64,000 nt of DNA from an uncultured Clostridia bacterium (GTDB lineage: Bacteria; Bacillota; Clostridia; Oscillospirales; Acutalibacteraceae): the NCBI GenBank assembly GCA_944384905.1, contig CALWVE010000031.1:1-64000 (forward strand), read 5' to 3'. Below, piece by piece: positions 17,259 to 25,070 of the stretch. Made by a program: the position numbers and the translations under genes. The first letter of the stretch is position 1. The number at the start of each line of letters is the position of its first letter. The notes beneath the pieces were generated by a model. The model saw only the letters and a program-made list of their open reading frames with translations. It was not told where the DNA came from and did not search any database.

Positions 17259-17286
17259 TCTAATTGCTTCCCGGCGGACATACCCT
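17259..17286 (+). promoter_or_regulatory. candidate sigma-E promoter of the spoIIIA operon
   Basis: TCTAATT (17259-17265), a 13-bp spacer and CATACCCT (17279-17286) match the sigma-E pattern kmATATT / CATACAnT in part (5 of 7 and 7 of 8). It lies right after the terminator and 31 bp before spoIIIAA. Known biology: spoIIIA is a mother-cell sigma-E operon in Bacillus. The assignment is by pattern only. Confidence 0.5.
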
Positions 17287-17316
17287 TGTAGTACAAACCT
17301 CAAGGGAGGAAAAAAC

Positions 17317-18330
17317 ATGGAACCGAAAGCCTGGAAAGATCTTTGGAATTTGTTGGGGCAGCCGGTATGGGGCGCTCATTTGCCGGCGTATCTGCTGCGC
17401 GATTTGCAGGATATCCGGATTCGCCGGGGGAGAGTCTCTGCCTTGACTTGTTCCGGAAGGATACTTTTCCCTTGCCGGGAAGGAGGAATCCGGGATCGCC
17501 CCACAGCATCCAGCGTTCTTTATCATGAAAACGAAATGAAAGAACTGGTTTGCCGCTTGTGTTTGGGCAGCCTGTATACGCACGAAGACGAAATGAAAAA
17601 CGGCTTTTTGATTTTGCCGGGCGGTCATAGAGCCGGTATCTGTGTCGAGTGCGTTTCGGAAGAAGCTTCGGTTTTTTCGGCCGAGCGGATCAGCTCCATT
17701 GTGATCCGTGTGACACGTGATGTACCGGGATGCAGCCGGATTATTCCCGAAGTGATGGGCGAAAGCCTGCTTTCCGGCTTTCTGCTTTGCGGCCGCCCGG
17801 CTTCCGGGAAAACGACTTTGCTGCGGGATCTGATTCGATCTTTGTCTTCGGGAGATCAGCTTCGTCCGCTGCGTGTGGCGGTTGTAGATGAACGGCGGGA
17901 ATTTTCCACCTTACTGGAAGACCCATTGTGTACGGCCGAAATTTTTTCGGGATACAAAAAAGAACGCGGAATCGTACAGGCTATTCGTTTTCTCGCTCCG
18001 GATGTTTTAGTCTGCGATGAAATTGCCGACGAAAAAGAAGCAGAGGCGCTGATTCGAGCCGCCGGAGCCGGAGTAGGCGTGATTGCTTCGCTGCATGCGG
18101 CAGACTTTGACGATTTATCCCGCCGCCCGGTTTGGGAAAGTTTGCGGCAGGCGAATCTGTTTTCCGCTGTCGGATTTTTGCAGGGACGGGAAGCGCCCGG
18201 CCGTCTGCGTGTCATTCAAAAAACGGAGGGCAATCATGAAGTGGTTTGGTGTTCTGCTGATTCTTTCGGCGGCATGTCTGGCGGGGCTGTATCAGGCCGA
18301 AAAGTTTACGCGTCGTGTGCAGGGACTTAA
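17317..18330 (+). CDS. spoIIIAA: stage III sporulation protein AA, ATPase
   Basis: SpoIIIAA is the secretion-type ATPase that powers the SpoIIIA-SpoIIQ feeding channel between mother cell and forespore. Walker A is GRPASGKTTLLRD near residue 160 and Walker B-like LAPDVLVCDEIAD near 230; the N-terminal region has DIRIRRGR. GGGAGG precedes ATG 17317. The frame extends 95 bp into spoIIIAB, giving 337 residues where about 310 is usual. One extra A in the A6 run at 18218-18223 would instead end the protein at TGA 18237-18239, overlapping the spoIIIAB ATG, so the tail may be artificial. Confidence 0.93.
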   Translation: MEPKAWKDLWNLLGQPVWGAHLPAYLLRDLQDIRIRRGRVSALTCSGRILFPCREGGIRDRPTASSVLYHENEMKELVCRLCLGSLYTHEDEMKNGFLILPGGHRAGICVECVSEEASVFSAERISSIVIRVTRDVPGCSRIIPEVMGESLLSGFLLCGRPASGKTTLLRDLIRSLSSGDQLRPLRVAVVDERREFSTLLEDPLCTAEIFSGYKKERGIVQAIRFLAPDVLVCDEIADEKEAEALIRAAGAGVGVIASLHAADFDDLSRRPVWESLRQANLFSAVGFLQGREAPGRLRVIQKTEGNHEVVWCSADSFGGMSGGAVSGRKVYASCAGT

Positions 18331-18715
18331 ACAGATTCAAGCCGTTTTTACATCTTTGCGTGCCGGAATCGCCTATCGCTGGGAACCGCTGGCCGATTTG
18401 CTGACATTCAGCCCGCGCAATGCGTTTTCGGAAAGCTGGATGCAGCAGTTACAAAAAAAACAAGGAATAGGCACCGCTTGCCTTACGGCTGCACAGCGGC
18501 TGGTTTTGCATACGGATGACGTTCGTCTGCTTGAGCGATTTGCGGCGGATGCCGGCAAACTGGGGCATCAGGAACAGTTGGAGGCTATCGATCTCTTGCT
18601 GCAGCAGCTGGATGAAAACCTGAAGACGGCACGGCAGGAGGCGCAGAACCGCAGCCGTGTGCAGCTGGCCATGGCGGTCTGCTTGGGCGGTGTGGTCAGC
18701 CTGCTTCTGATCTGA
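18236..18715 (+). CDS. spoIIIAB: stage III sporulation protein AB
   Basis: SpoIIIAB is a membrane protein of the SpoIIIA complex, related to GspF-type platform proteins. The 159-residue protein has an N-terminal membrane segment (FGVLLILSAACLAGLY) and a C-terminal one (LAMAVCLGGVVSLLLI) around a helical, cytoplasmic-type middle (LRAGIAYRWEPLADLL, then LLLQQLDENLKTARQ). CGGAGGG precedes ATG 18236. It overlaps the spoIIIAA frame. Confidence 0.93.
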   Translation: MKWFGVLLILSAACLAGLYQAEKFTRRVQGLKQIQAVFTSLRAGIAYRWEPLADLLTFSPRNAFSESWMQQLQKKQGIGTACLTAAQRLVLHTDDVRLLERFAADAGKLGHQEQLEAIDLLLQQLDENLKTARQEAQNRSRVQLAMAVCLGGVVSLLLI

Positions 18716-18740
18716 AAAACAGGAAGATACGAAAGGAAGA

Positions 18741-18944
18741 ATGAACGGTATGGATGTGGATCTGATTTTTAAAATAGCCGCCATCGGCATTATCGTAGCG
18801 GTTCTCAATCAGCTGCTGATTCGTTCCGGCCGGGAAGAACAGGCGATGATGACGACGCTGGCCGGGTTGATTGTGGTGCTTATGATCCTGATCGGTGAAA
18901 TCAATACGCTGTTTGAAACCGTCAAATCGGTGTTTGGGCTGTGA
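18741..18944 (+). CDS. spoIIIAC: stage III sporulation protein AC
   Basis: The 67-residue protein has two membrane segments and the family signature DLIFKIAAIGIIVAVLNQLL near the start, then SGREEQA. It is a small membrane part of the SpoIIIA complex. AAAGGA precedes ATG 18741; ATG 18750 in the same frame is a less well-placed alternative. The length matches the Bacillus protein. Confidence 0.94.
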   Translation: MNGMDVDLIFKIAAIGIIVAVLNQLLIRSGREEQAMMTTLAGLIVVLMILIGEINTLFETVKSVFGL

Positions 18945-18950
18945 TGGACC

Positions 18951-19349
18951 ATGGCAGGGTGGATGCTGTTTTCGGCAACGGCAATTGTCGTTGTTGCGTT
19001 AATCAAACTGCTCGAAAAAACCAGCCGGGAATATGCGGTGTTTCTTTCTCTGGCCGCGGTTCTGTTGGCAATCGGTGCGGCGCTGGCTTCCGTTCAGCCT
19101 GTGCTCGATTTAATCGGAGAACTGTCCGGAATCGGAAACCTGAACGCAGATTGGGTTCGCATCTTGCTCAAAACACTGGGCATTTGCCTGTTGTGTCAGA
19201 TTACGGCCAGTGTATGCCGGGATGCCGGGGAAAACAGCCTGGCGTTCGGTGTGGAAACGGTTTGCCGGTTCACGGTGTTGGTGGAATCTTTGCCGCTTTT
19301 GCAGGATTTGTTAGACGCGATCATTCGTTTACTGGGGGGCGGTTTATGA
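18951..19349 (+). CDS. spoIIIAD: stage III sporulation protein AD
   Basis: The 132-residue hydrophobic protein has about four membrane segments and the typical LLEKTSREYAVFLSLAA, then GICLLCQITASVCRDAGE. It partners SpoIIIAC and AE in the membrane. The start lies only 6 bp after spoIIIAC, with no strong ribosome-binding site, so translational coupling is likely. The stop overlaps the spoIIIAE start (ATGA). Confidence 0.94.
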   Translation: MAGWMLFSATAIVVVALIKLLEKTSREYAVFLSLAAVLLAIGAALASVQPVLDLIGELSGIGNLNADWVRILLKTLGICLLCQITASVCRDAGENSLAFGVETVCRFTVLVESLPLLQDLLDAIIRLLGGGL

Positions 19350-20467
19350 AAATTCGAATAGCCGGTGTGCTCCTTGTGTTGATTTGCTGCATGATATCCT
19401 TTCCTGTGCAGGCGTATGAAGCCGATGCAGAGGAAATCTATGCCGAACAGTATGAGGCAAGCGGAGCAGGGGAGCTCCCGGGTCTGCTGCCAGAAGATAC
19501 TCAGGAGCAGATGAATCAATTGGGAATCACACCCGAAAATGCCGCCCAACAGGCCGGTTCTTCCGGTTGGCTGGAACAGATCGGCAACACACTGCGCGAT
19601 AAATTGGCTGCTCCACTGCGTACATGCGGGCTGTGTCTCGGTGTGGTGGTGCTAGCGGGTTTATCGAAGGTTCTTGAAACGGATTCTCTTTCCGAGCTGC
19701 CGTCTGATTTAGCGTCGATTGCGTCTTTTTTGCTCTTATTGCCGCCGCTGGTTTCCGTTATCCAGACATCTAAAGAAGTGCTGGACGGCGCTTCCGCTTT
19801 TATGATTGGGGCTGTACCCGTTTATACCGGTGTGCTGGCTTCTCTGGGAAAGACTGTTTCAGCCGGTGTGCTGGGCGCCTGGATGATGGCGGCCGGAAAC
19901 GCGGTAGCTTGGCTCGCGCAGCAGATGATCCTGCCGTTTTTGCTGATTTTGCTGGCCTTTGCCGCCGTTTGCGGAATTGCCGCGCCGGAATTTGGACATA
20001 TCGGCGACGGACTTTACAGCGTGGTCAAATGGGTGCTGATTCTGTCTGTTACAGTGTTCACCGGTTTGCTTTCCATGCAGAGCCTGCTTTCCGGCGCGGC
20101 GGACGGTGCGGCCGGAAAGGCCGCGCGCCTGGTGATTCGCAATGCCGTTCCCGTTGTCGGGGGGCTCATCGGGGATGCAACGGGAGCGGTACAGGCCAGC
20201 ATCACACTGCTGCGGTCGGGAATCGGAGCCTTTGTGCTTTTGGCACTGCTCATGACTTTTTTGCCTTTGCTGGCCGAAGCGGCCATCTGGATCGGCGTTT
20301 TGTACCTTTCATCCGTATCGGCGCAGCTGTTTGGACTGACCCGGCTTTCCGGCTTGTTTACGGCCTGCAAAACCGTTATGCAGATTCTTTTTGCCTGCGT
20401 CATCAGCAGCGGGATGATCTTAACGGTGTGTGCCGGGATCATCCTTTCAGTGGGAGGTGCCGCATGA
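19346..20467 (+). CDS. spoIIIAE: stage III sporulation protein AE
   Basis: The 373-residue protein begins with a signal peptide (IAGVLLVLICCMISFPVQAYEA) and then has about seven membrane segments. Family features include LGVVVLAGLSKVLE near residue 100 and the glycine-rich VVGGLIGDATGAVQAS near 270. It is the largest membrane component of the channel. It overlaps spoIIIAD by 4 bp and spoIIIAF by 4 bp. Confidence 0.94.
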   Translation: MKIRIAGVLLVLICCMISFPVQAYEADAEEIYAEQYEASGAGELPGLLPEDTQEQMNQLGITPENAAQQAGSSGWLEQIGNTLRDKLAAPLRTCGLCLGVVVLAGLSKVLETDSLSELPSDLASIASFLLLLPPLVSVIQTSKEVLDGASAFMIGAVPVYTGVLASLGKTVSAGVLGAWMMAAGNAVAWLAQQMILPFLLILLAFAAVCGIAAPEFGHIGDGLYSVVKWVLILSVTVFTGLLSMQSLLSGAADGAAGKAARLVIRNAVPVVGGLIGDATGAVQASITLLRSGIGAFVLLALLMTFLPLLAEAAIWIGVLYLSSVSAQLFGLTRLSGLFTACKTVMQILFACVISSGMILTVCAGIILSVGGAA

Positions 20468-20928
20468 ATGTGATACAGGGCGCGGCGCTGACCATTTGCC
20501 TGGCGCTGCTGCTTACCGTGCTCATCCGGCATCTGGCCCCGAAAGGTCTTTCGCAGACTTTGCTGAGGCTGGTATGCGGACTGTTTATTCTGGCTACGGT
20601 TTTTCAGGCTGTCCGCGGCATTCCGCTGTGGCTTTCTTCTTTTGATTTCTCCTGGGATATGCAGGAAAGTGAACTGGCGCAAACCGTTTATCGCCAGCGA
20701 ATGGGCGAAGCGGAGGGGGCTATCTACGACTATACGGCAGGCTTATTGGATGCGGCGGAAATCCCGTGGCTTGAACTGCACATTTTTATGGATACACAGC
20801 AAAATGAGAGCATAGAATTAGACAGAATCCATGTAACGGTTCCATCGGCATCTGCGCGTGACCGGACGGTATCGCTGCTGGAGGAACTGTTTGTGGGGGT
20901 GACGATTGAGGTGGAAACGAATGAATGA
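20464..20928 (+). CDS. spoIIIAF: stage III sporulation protein AF
   Basis: The 154-residue protein has two N-terminal membrane segments (residues 5-22 and 36-54), then a ring-building-type domain ending with IHVTVPSASARDR and LLEELFVGVTIEVE. SpoIIIAF is thought to form a ring with AG and AH. GGGAGGTG precedes ATG 20464, which overlaps the spoIIIAE stop. It overlaps spoIIIAG by 8 bp. Confidence 0.92.
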   Translation: MNVIQGAALTICLALLLTVLIRHLAPKGLSQTLLRLVCGLFILATVFQAVRGIPLWLSSFDFSWDMQESELAQTVYRQRMGEAEGAIYDYTAGLLDAAEIPWLELHIFMDTQQNESIELDRIHVTVPSASARDRTVSLLEELFVGVTIEVETNE

Positions 20929-21481
20929 TCAAATCAGGGAGATTGGCCGCCGGATTTCTTCCGGCGTACAGAGGAAAAAAAGTCTGGTTTGGATTTTTTT
21001 GCTTGCCGGATGCGGCATTGTGTTAATCCTTGCGGCGCGCATACCTTCCAAAGAAACACCGGCCTCTGATCCGGCGGTTTCCTCGGTTTCGCAAGCTGCG
21101 ATCGAAGAAGCATTGGAAGAACGTCTTCGCGGTTTGGTGGAAGCGATCACAGGAAATGATGAAGCTTCCGTTTTGGTCACCTTGGAAGGCGATAGCCAAA
21201 CCGTGTACGCCACGCAGGGAAAAACCAACGTTGATAAGCAATCCGACGGAACGGAAACATCCCGCAGCCAGACGGACAGTGAGAACAGTTATGTGATTGT
21301 GAAAAATGCGGACGGTTCCCAGTCGGCGCTTAAGCTGACGGAAATTTATCCGCAGGTTCGGGGCGTTGTGGTGGTTACGCCTCAGGCGGAAGACGCTCGG
21401 ATAGAAGAGCGTATTGTCACAGCCGTTACAACAGCTTTCGGCATCCCGTCTTCCCGGGTTTGTGTTGTATTATCAAATTAA
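20921..21481 (+). CDS. spoIIIAG: stage III sporulation protein AG
   Basis: SpoIIIAG forms a large ring in the intermembrane space between mother cell and forespore. The 186-residue protein has one membrane segment (LVWIFLLAGCGIVLILAA, residues 22-40), a polar linker, and a ring-building domain: EASVLVTLEGDSQTVYA, EIYPQVRGVVVVTPQAED, and the end IPSSRVCVVLSN. GAGGTGG precedes ATG 20921. Confidence 0.94.
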   Translation: MNDQIREIGRRISSGVQRKKSLVWIFLLAGCGIVLILAARIPSKETPASDPAVSSVSQAAIEEALEERLRGLVEAITGNDEASVLVTLEGDSQTVYATQGKTNVDKQSDGTETSRSQTDSENSYVIVKNADGSQSALKLTEIYPQVRGVVVVTPQAEDARIEERIVTAVTTAFGIPSSRVCVVLSN

Positions 21482-21497
21482 ATCAGGAGGATTCAGC

Positions 21498-22100
21498 ATG
21501 AAAGTAGGAAAAAGACAGTTGGTTTTGGCATCTTTGGTTTTGGCTTTGGGGGCGGCCGTTTATCTTAACTGGACGCTTTCCGATGGCATTCCGCTTACGA
21601 CAACCGGAGAGACGGCTACTTCTTCCGATGCCTTGGAAGAAAAACTCGTCAACGCCAACCTGACAAATGAAACCGAAACGGGCGCGGAAAGCGGCTCGAA
21701 AGCGGAACAGGCGAATACATCAGGGGGAGAGGATGCTTCGGTAGAAGCCGCCAAAACGTTCAGCGAAGCACGCATGGCCCGTCAGCAATCCCGCGATGAA
21801 GCGATTGAGCTGCTTGAATCGGTGCTGCAAGACGTAGAGGCCGATGAAGAAACCAAGAAAGAAGCCATCGAACAAGCGGCTGAAATCGCCCAGAATATTT
21901 TACAGGAGACCAACATCGAAAACCTGATTAAAGCCAAGGGCTGCACAGACTGTACCGTTTATCTGGAAGACGAACAGTGTACGGCCGTTGTCAGCAGCGA
22001 CTTTACACAGGCAGACCATCTGGTCGTTATCCGTGATATTATTGTAGATCAAACCGGTCTTTCGGCTGACGCCATTAAAGTGGTTCCGGCTGCCGGCTAA
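21498..22100 (+). CDS. spoIIIAH: stage III sporulation protein AH
   Basis: SpoIIIAH lies on the mother-cell side and binds SpoIIQ from the forespore. The 200-residue protein has an N-terminal membrane segment (LVLASLVLALGAAVYLNW), an acidic linker, a helical stretch (ARMARQQSRDEAIELLE) and a YscJ-like ring-building domain with AKGCTDCTVYLED and FTQADHLVVIRDIIVDQTG. AGGAGG precedes ATG 21498. It ends the operon at a strong terminator. Confidence 0.95.
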   Translation: MKVGKRQLVLASLVLALGAAVYLNWTLSDGIPLTTTGETATSSDALEEKLVNANLTNETETGAESGSKAEQANTSGGEDASVEAAKTFSEARMARQQSRDEAIELLESVLQDVEADEETKKEAIEQAAEIAQNILQETNIENLIKAKGCTDCTVYLEDEQCTAVVSSDFTQADHLVVIRDIIVDQTGLSADAIKVVPAAG

Positions 22101-22140
22101 AAAATACCCGCCTGCTGTTTTGTAGGCGGGTATTTTTTAT
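22101..22140 (+). terminator. rho-independent terminator of the spoIIIA operon
   Basis: AAAATACCCGCCT pairs with AGGCGGGTATTTT, with A and T runs outside, so it may also act on the minus strand. Confidence 0.92.
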
Positions 22141-22192
22141 GAGAAATTGTTTTTAGGGTTAAATTAAGATTACAGACGAAAAAAGTTTCGAT

Positions 22193-22346
22193 CAAACCTT
22201 TTTAAAGGTTTGCGGTTTCCAAAGGCAGAGCCTTTGGCCGCTTTCCGCAGAAAGCGGAACTCTTTTGCATCATTAAACGCAGGAAAGGGTGAAAAAACAG
22301 TCCTGCGGACTGTTTTGAGGGGAAACCCTCGTCGGGGGTTTCCCCT
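22193..22346. repeat. chain of five perfect hairpins, intergenic repeat element
   Basis: Five different perfect palindromes follow one another in 154 bp: 22193-22212 (CAAACCTT arms), 22219-22237 (CCAAAGGC), 22238-22257 (CCGCTTTC), 22294-22316 (AAAACAGTCC) and 22318-22346 (AGGGGAAACCC). Each stem is 8-11 bp with a 3-7 nt loop. The element lies between the convergent ends of spoIIIA and an ABC operon and has no coding frame. Read on the minus strand, the fourth hairpin is followed by T6 and could terminate the ABC operon. Similar multi-hairpin units occur, from memory, in intergenic regions of related Oscillospiraceae genomes. A shortened relative of the last hairpin is at 10388-10412. Confidence 0.8.
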
Positions 22347-22390
22347 AATAATTGATGCTGCTCACTTTTTAGCACACGTGTATCTTTTAT

Positions 22391-23167
22391 TTAAGAACCT
22401 GTAGAACGATACCGGCTGACGCCGAATCGCCAGAATAGCAGGCAAGGTACAACGAATACACAGCCCACAAGCGGCAACAGCCCCAGCCAGGGTTCTTCAC
22501 GCTGTCCGATTAGATATAAAAATGGATAATACTGGAACAGCGCAAACGGGACGACATAGGTACAAAAACGAAGCACACCTTTGCCGTAGATGCCTACAGG
22601 GTATTTCCCGTATTCCCGGGCGCCGTCTGTAAAAATATTCATAAATTCCAGTCCTTCGATCGTGAAGAAGCAGAATCCGGCGTACAAAATAAACAGCGAT
22701 GCAAATACAACCGTTCCCCCGAAGATCATGGAAACCACGGTTAACGCCCGCGGCAGATCCCAGGAAATGCCGCTGTTTGAAACGCTGTAAATCAACATGA
22801 CAATAGCCTGCAGGAACCGGCCGAACCGCGTGAATTCGATCCTTTGTCCCAATACCTGTAGAATCAGCCCGCGCGGCCTGACCAAAATGCGGTCAAACTG
22901 TCCGTTGGAGATCATCGAGGAAAAAGCGTCAAATCCACGGAAGAAACACTCGGCCAGTGTAAACGCCATCAGCACAATGGAAAAGCAAAGCAGGCACTCG
23001 CCGAATGAAAACCCTTTCACGGTGTTGAAGCGGTCGAACATAAACCATACGCCCAAAAACACATTGAACGAGACCAGAAACTGCCCGATCATCGTGAGGA
23101 AGAACGAGGTTTTATATTGCATACAGCTTTTCAGGTGAATCAAAAAGTAGTTCAGATATAGTTTCAA
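22391..23167 (-). CDS. ABC-2 type exporter permease (second permease)
   Basis: The 258-residue protein has about six membrane segments and matches the ABC-2 permease group often annotated as DUF990. The start is probably the TTG at 23167 because GAGGAGGTG lies 8 nt upstream; a longer frame to 23209 would overlap the neighbouring gene without a site. Conserved patches include RILVRPRGLILQVLG near residue 95 and a C-terminal FFTIEGLEF. It works with the adjacent permease and ATPase; the substrate is unknown. Confidence 0.87.
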   Translation of the reverse strand: MKLYLNYFLIHLKSCMQYKTSFFLTMIGQFLVSFNVFLGVWFMFDRFNTVKGFSFGECLLCFSIVLMAFTLAECFFRGFDAFSSMISNGQFDRILVRPRGLILQVLGQRIEFTRFGRFLQAIVMLIYSVSNSGISWDLPRALTVVSMIFGGTVVFASLFILYAGFCFFTIEGLEFMNIFTDGAREYGKYPVGIYGKGVLRFCTYVVPFALFQYYPFLYLIGQREEPWLGLLPLVGCVFVVPCLLFWRFGVSRYRSTGS

Positions 23168-23180
23168 CTTCCGCACCTCC

Positions 23181-23984
23181 TCAGCCGCCGGCCAGCGTGA
23201 CTTTGGCAAGTCCGCGCCGTTCCATCCATTTGCCCAGTACAGTTAAGGTAAACAGCCAGAATACTTGTAAGCCCACTGCCTGCAAAAGCGCATCGCCGGT
23301 CAAATCTCCGCCGTAAATACGCAAAGGAACGTTTTGTGCAGAAGCAAACGGAAGACATTCGCAGATCTGACGCAGGCCGTCCGGCAAAAAGGGAAGCGGA
23401 ACAATCGAACCGCCCAGCAAGTCGGCGGCGGAAACGAAAACCATCCGGGTTCCCTGCGGATTGACAAAGAAAAAGGCGCTCATATAAATCACCATGGTCA
23501 AGGCAACCACATTCCCAAGCGCGAATACCATTGTCAGGATAAACCAGGCAAAGGCCGGAAGAGAAGCGGGAAGCGAAAGCCCGTACGGAGCAGGGATAAA
23601 AGACGCTACCAGCAAAATCGGAATGCAGCGCAGCAAAGCCTTGGCACACCGTGTAGCCGCCGAACGGGTAAACCACATGGCATAAACGCCAACCGGACGG
23701 CAAAGGTCATAGGCTACGGTGCCGCTGGTTACGGCGTCAAACAGTTCCGATTCCCAAAACCAGGTCATAAACAGCGCCAAAAAAGCCTGCTGGAGCCATA
23801 CATAGCTGGAAAGTGCCGCAAATCCCATCGGGAAAGCCGACGGATCGCCTTCATAAAAAGCTTTAAACAGCAGAACATTCATCATCCCCCAGAAAAACTG
23901 GGTGGAAATGCCCGCCAGTGCCGCACTGCGGTATTGCAGGCTATGGATAAATCGGATACGGAAAAAAGACAGATACTTTTTCAT
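23181..23984 (-). CDS. ABC-2 type exporter permease (first permease)
   Basis: The 267-residue protein has about six membrane segments (for example LFKAFYEG with flanking helices and FILTMVFALGNVVALTMVIY) and a conserved VAYDLCRPVGVY loop near residue 90 that resembles the RPRG loop of its partner. It pairs with the second permease to form the channel. GGAGGCGG precedes the ATG. It lies 11 bp after the ATPase gene and 13 bp before the second permease start. Confidence 0.87.
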   Translation of the reverse strand: MKKYLSFFRIRFIHSLQYRSAALAGISTQFFWGMMNVLLFKAFYEGDPSAFPMGFAALSSYVWLQQAFLALFMTWFWESELFDAVTSGTVAYDLCRPVGVYAMWFTRSAATRCAKALLRCIPILLVASFIPAPYGLSLPASLPAFAWFILTMVFALGNVVALTMVIYMSAFFFVNPQGTRMVFVSAADLLGGSIVPLPFLPDGLRQICECLPFASAQNVPLRIYGGDLTGDALLQAVGLQVFWLFTLTVLGKWMERRGLAKVTLAGG

Positions 23985-23995
23985 GTTCCGCCTCC

Positions 23996-24796
23996 TTATA
24001 CACCGTAGCGGTGATACAGGCGGGCGGTCAGCTCGTCCAACGAAAGTTCGCCGGTGTCGTCCAGCGCGCGCAGGTCGTCAAAGGTGCCGTCCATCAAAAC
24101 TTTTCCCTTGCCGATCAAAATGATCCGGCTTGCCAGCGCTTCGATGTCCTGCATGTCGTGGGTAGTGAGCAATACGGTCGTATGGTGCAGCCGGTTTTCT
24201 TCCTGGATAAAATGGCGCACCGCTAATTTGGAAACGGCGTCCAGGCCGATTGTCGGTTCGTCCAAAAACAGAAGTTTCGGCCTGTGCAGCAAAGCGGCCG
24301 CAATTTCACAGCGCATCCGCTGACCCAAAGAAAGTTGACGGGCGGGTGTGCGCAGCAGCTCGGATAAATCGAGCAGTTCGGTCAGTTCATCGAGCGTTTT
24401 TCGATAGGAAGCTTCTTCGATTGCGTAAATGTCCCGCAGAAGCTCAAAAGAATCGATGACCGGCACGTCCCACCACAATTGACTGCGCTGACCGAATACG
24501 ACGCCGATTTCCCGCACATAGCGTTTGCGCTCTTTCCACGGCACATATCCGTTTACGCGGCAGATTCCGCTATCCGGCGTGAGAATGCCGGATAAAACTT
24601 TGATGGTACTGCTTTTTCCGGCGCCGTTGGGGCCTATGTAACCGACGATCTGTCCTTCGGGAACAGAAAAGGAAATATCGTTTAATGCGCGTATCTCCTC
24701 GTATTCCCGTTTGCCCAGAGCTTTGAGCGCTTCACGGAACCCCGCGCGTCGACGGGCCACCCGGTAAACTTTGGTTAAGTGTTCCACTTCGATCAT
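23996..24796 (-). CDS. ABC transporter ATP-binding protein (ABC-2 exporter)
   Basis: The 266-residue ATPase has Walker A GPNGAGKSSTIK near residue 56, a signature motif variant QLSLGQRMRCEIAAAL near 155, and Walker B KLLFLDEPTIGLD near 173. An N-terminal stretch of about 35 residues before the core (RRRAGFREALKALGKRE) is typical of the ATPases that pair with DUF990-type permeases. AGGAGG precedes the ATG. It is first in a three-gene operon behind a long leader and a strong promoter. The exported substrate is unknown. Confidence 0.92.
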   Translation of the reverse strand: MIEVEHLTKVYRVARRRAGFREALKALGKREYEEIRALNDISFSVPEGQIVGYIGPNGAGKSSTIKVLSGILTPDSGICRVNGYVPWKERKRYVREIGVVFGQRSQLWWDVPVIDSFELLRDIYAIEEASYRKTLDELTELLDLSELLRTPARQLSLGQRMRCEIAAALLHRPKLLFLDEPTIGLDAVSKLAVRHFIQEENRLHHTTVLLTTHDMQDIEALASRIILIGKGKVLMDGTFDDLRALDDTGELSLDELTARLYHRYGV

Positions 24797-24990
24797 ACTG
24801 TTTCCTCCTGGTAGTCATAATGATGCATCGGCGCCGGGCAGCCAGAGGACGGTAACGGGCCGTCAGTAGCCTGTTCGGAACAATGCCCTATCTTGCCAAG
24901 CGGCGGCTTCGCGCACGGCCGCAAAGCCTTTCTTCGTTTTGTACGAAGTACCGTTGTGGATAGCTTCTTTTTCATATAATCTGAAAAAGG
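24797..24990 (-). other. long structured 5' leader of the ABC operon
   Basis: About 190 nt separate the predicted transcription start (near 24990) from the ATPase start codon. On the minus strand it holds several hairpins: CTTTTTCA/TGAAAAAG near 24960-24985, CTTCG/CGAAG, GGCTT/AAGCC, and GACGG/CCGTC. No known riboswitch class was recognised. A 60-codon frame (24975 to 24793) crosses the leader, but it has no ribosome-binding site and overlaps the ATPase site, so a protein is unlikely. It may be a cis-regulatory RNA. Confidence 0.5.
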
Positions 24991-24996
24991 GAATAC

Positions 24997-25025
24997 ATTC
25001 TAGCATAACTTTTAATGAATGTCAA
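24997..25025 (-). promoter_or_regulatory. sigma-A promoter of the ABC operon
   Basis: On the minus strand TTGACA (25025-25020) and TAGAAT (25002-24997) are 17 bp apart, directly after the sulfatase terminator. Confidence 0.85.
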
Positions 25026-25063
25026 CAAAAAGACCCGCCTGAAAAGAAAATCAGGCGGGTTCT
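25026..25063 (-). terminator. rho-independent terminator of the sulfatase gene
   Basis: ACCCGCCTGA and TCAGGCGGGT form a strong stem; on the minus strand CTTTTTG follows. Confidence 0.9.
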
Positions 25064-25070
25064 TATAATT

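Noticed and set aside
22193-22346. CRISPR or tRNA-like array
   Set aside because: The five hairpins all differ in sequence, there are no equal spacers, and no tRNA arms are present.
24793-24975. 60-codon frame in the leader of the ABC operon
   Set aside because: No ribosome-binding site, odd composition, and it overlaps hairpins and the ATPase start site. A leader RNA is more likely.
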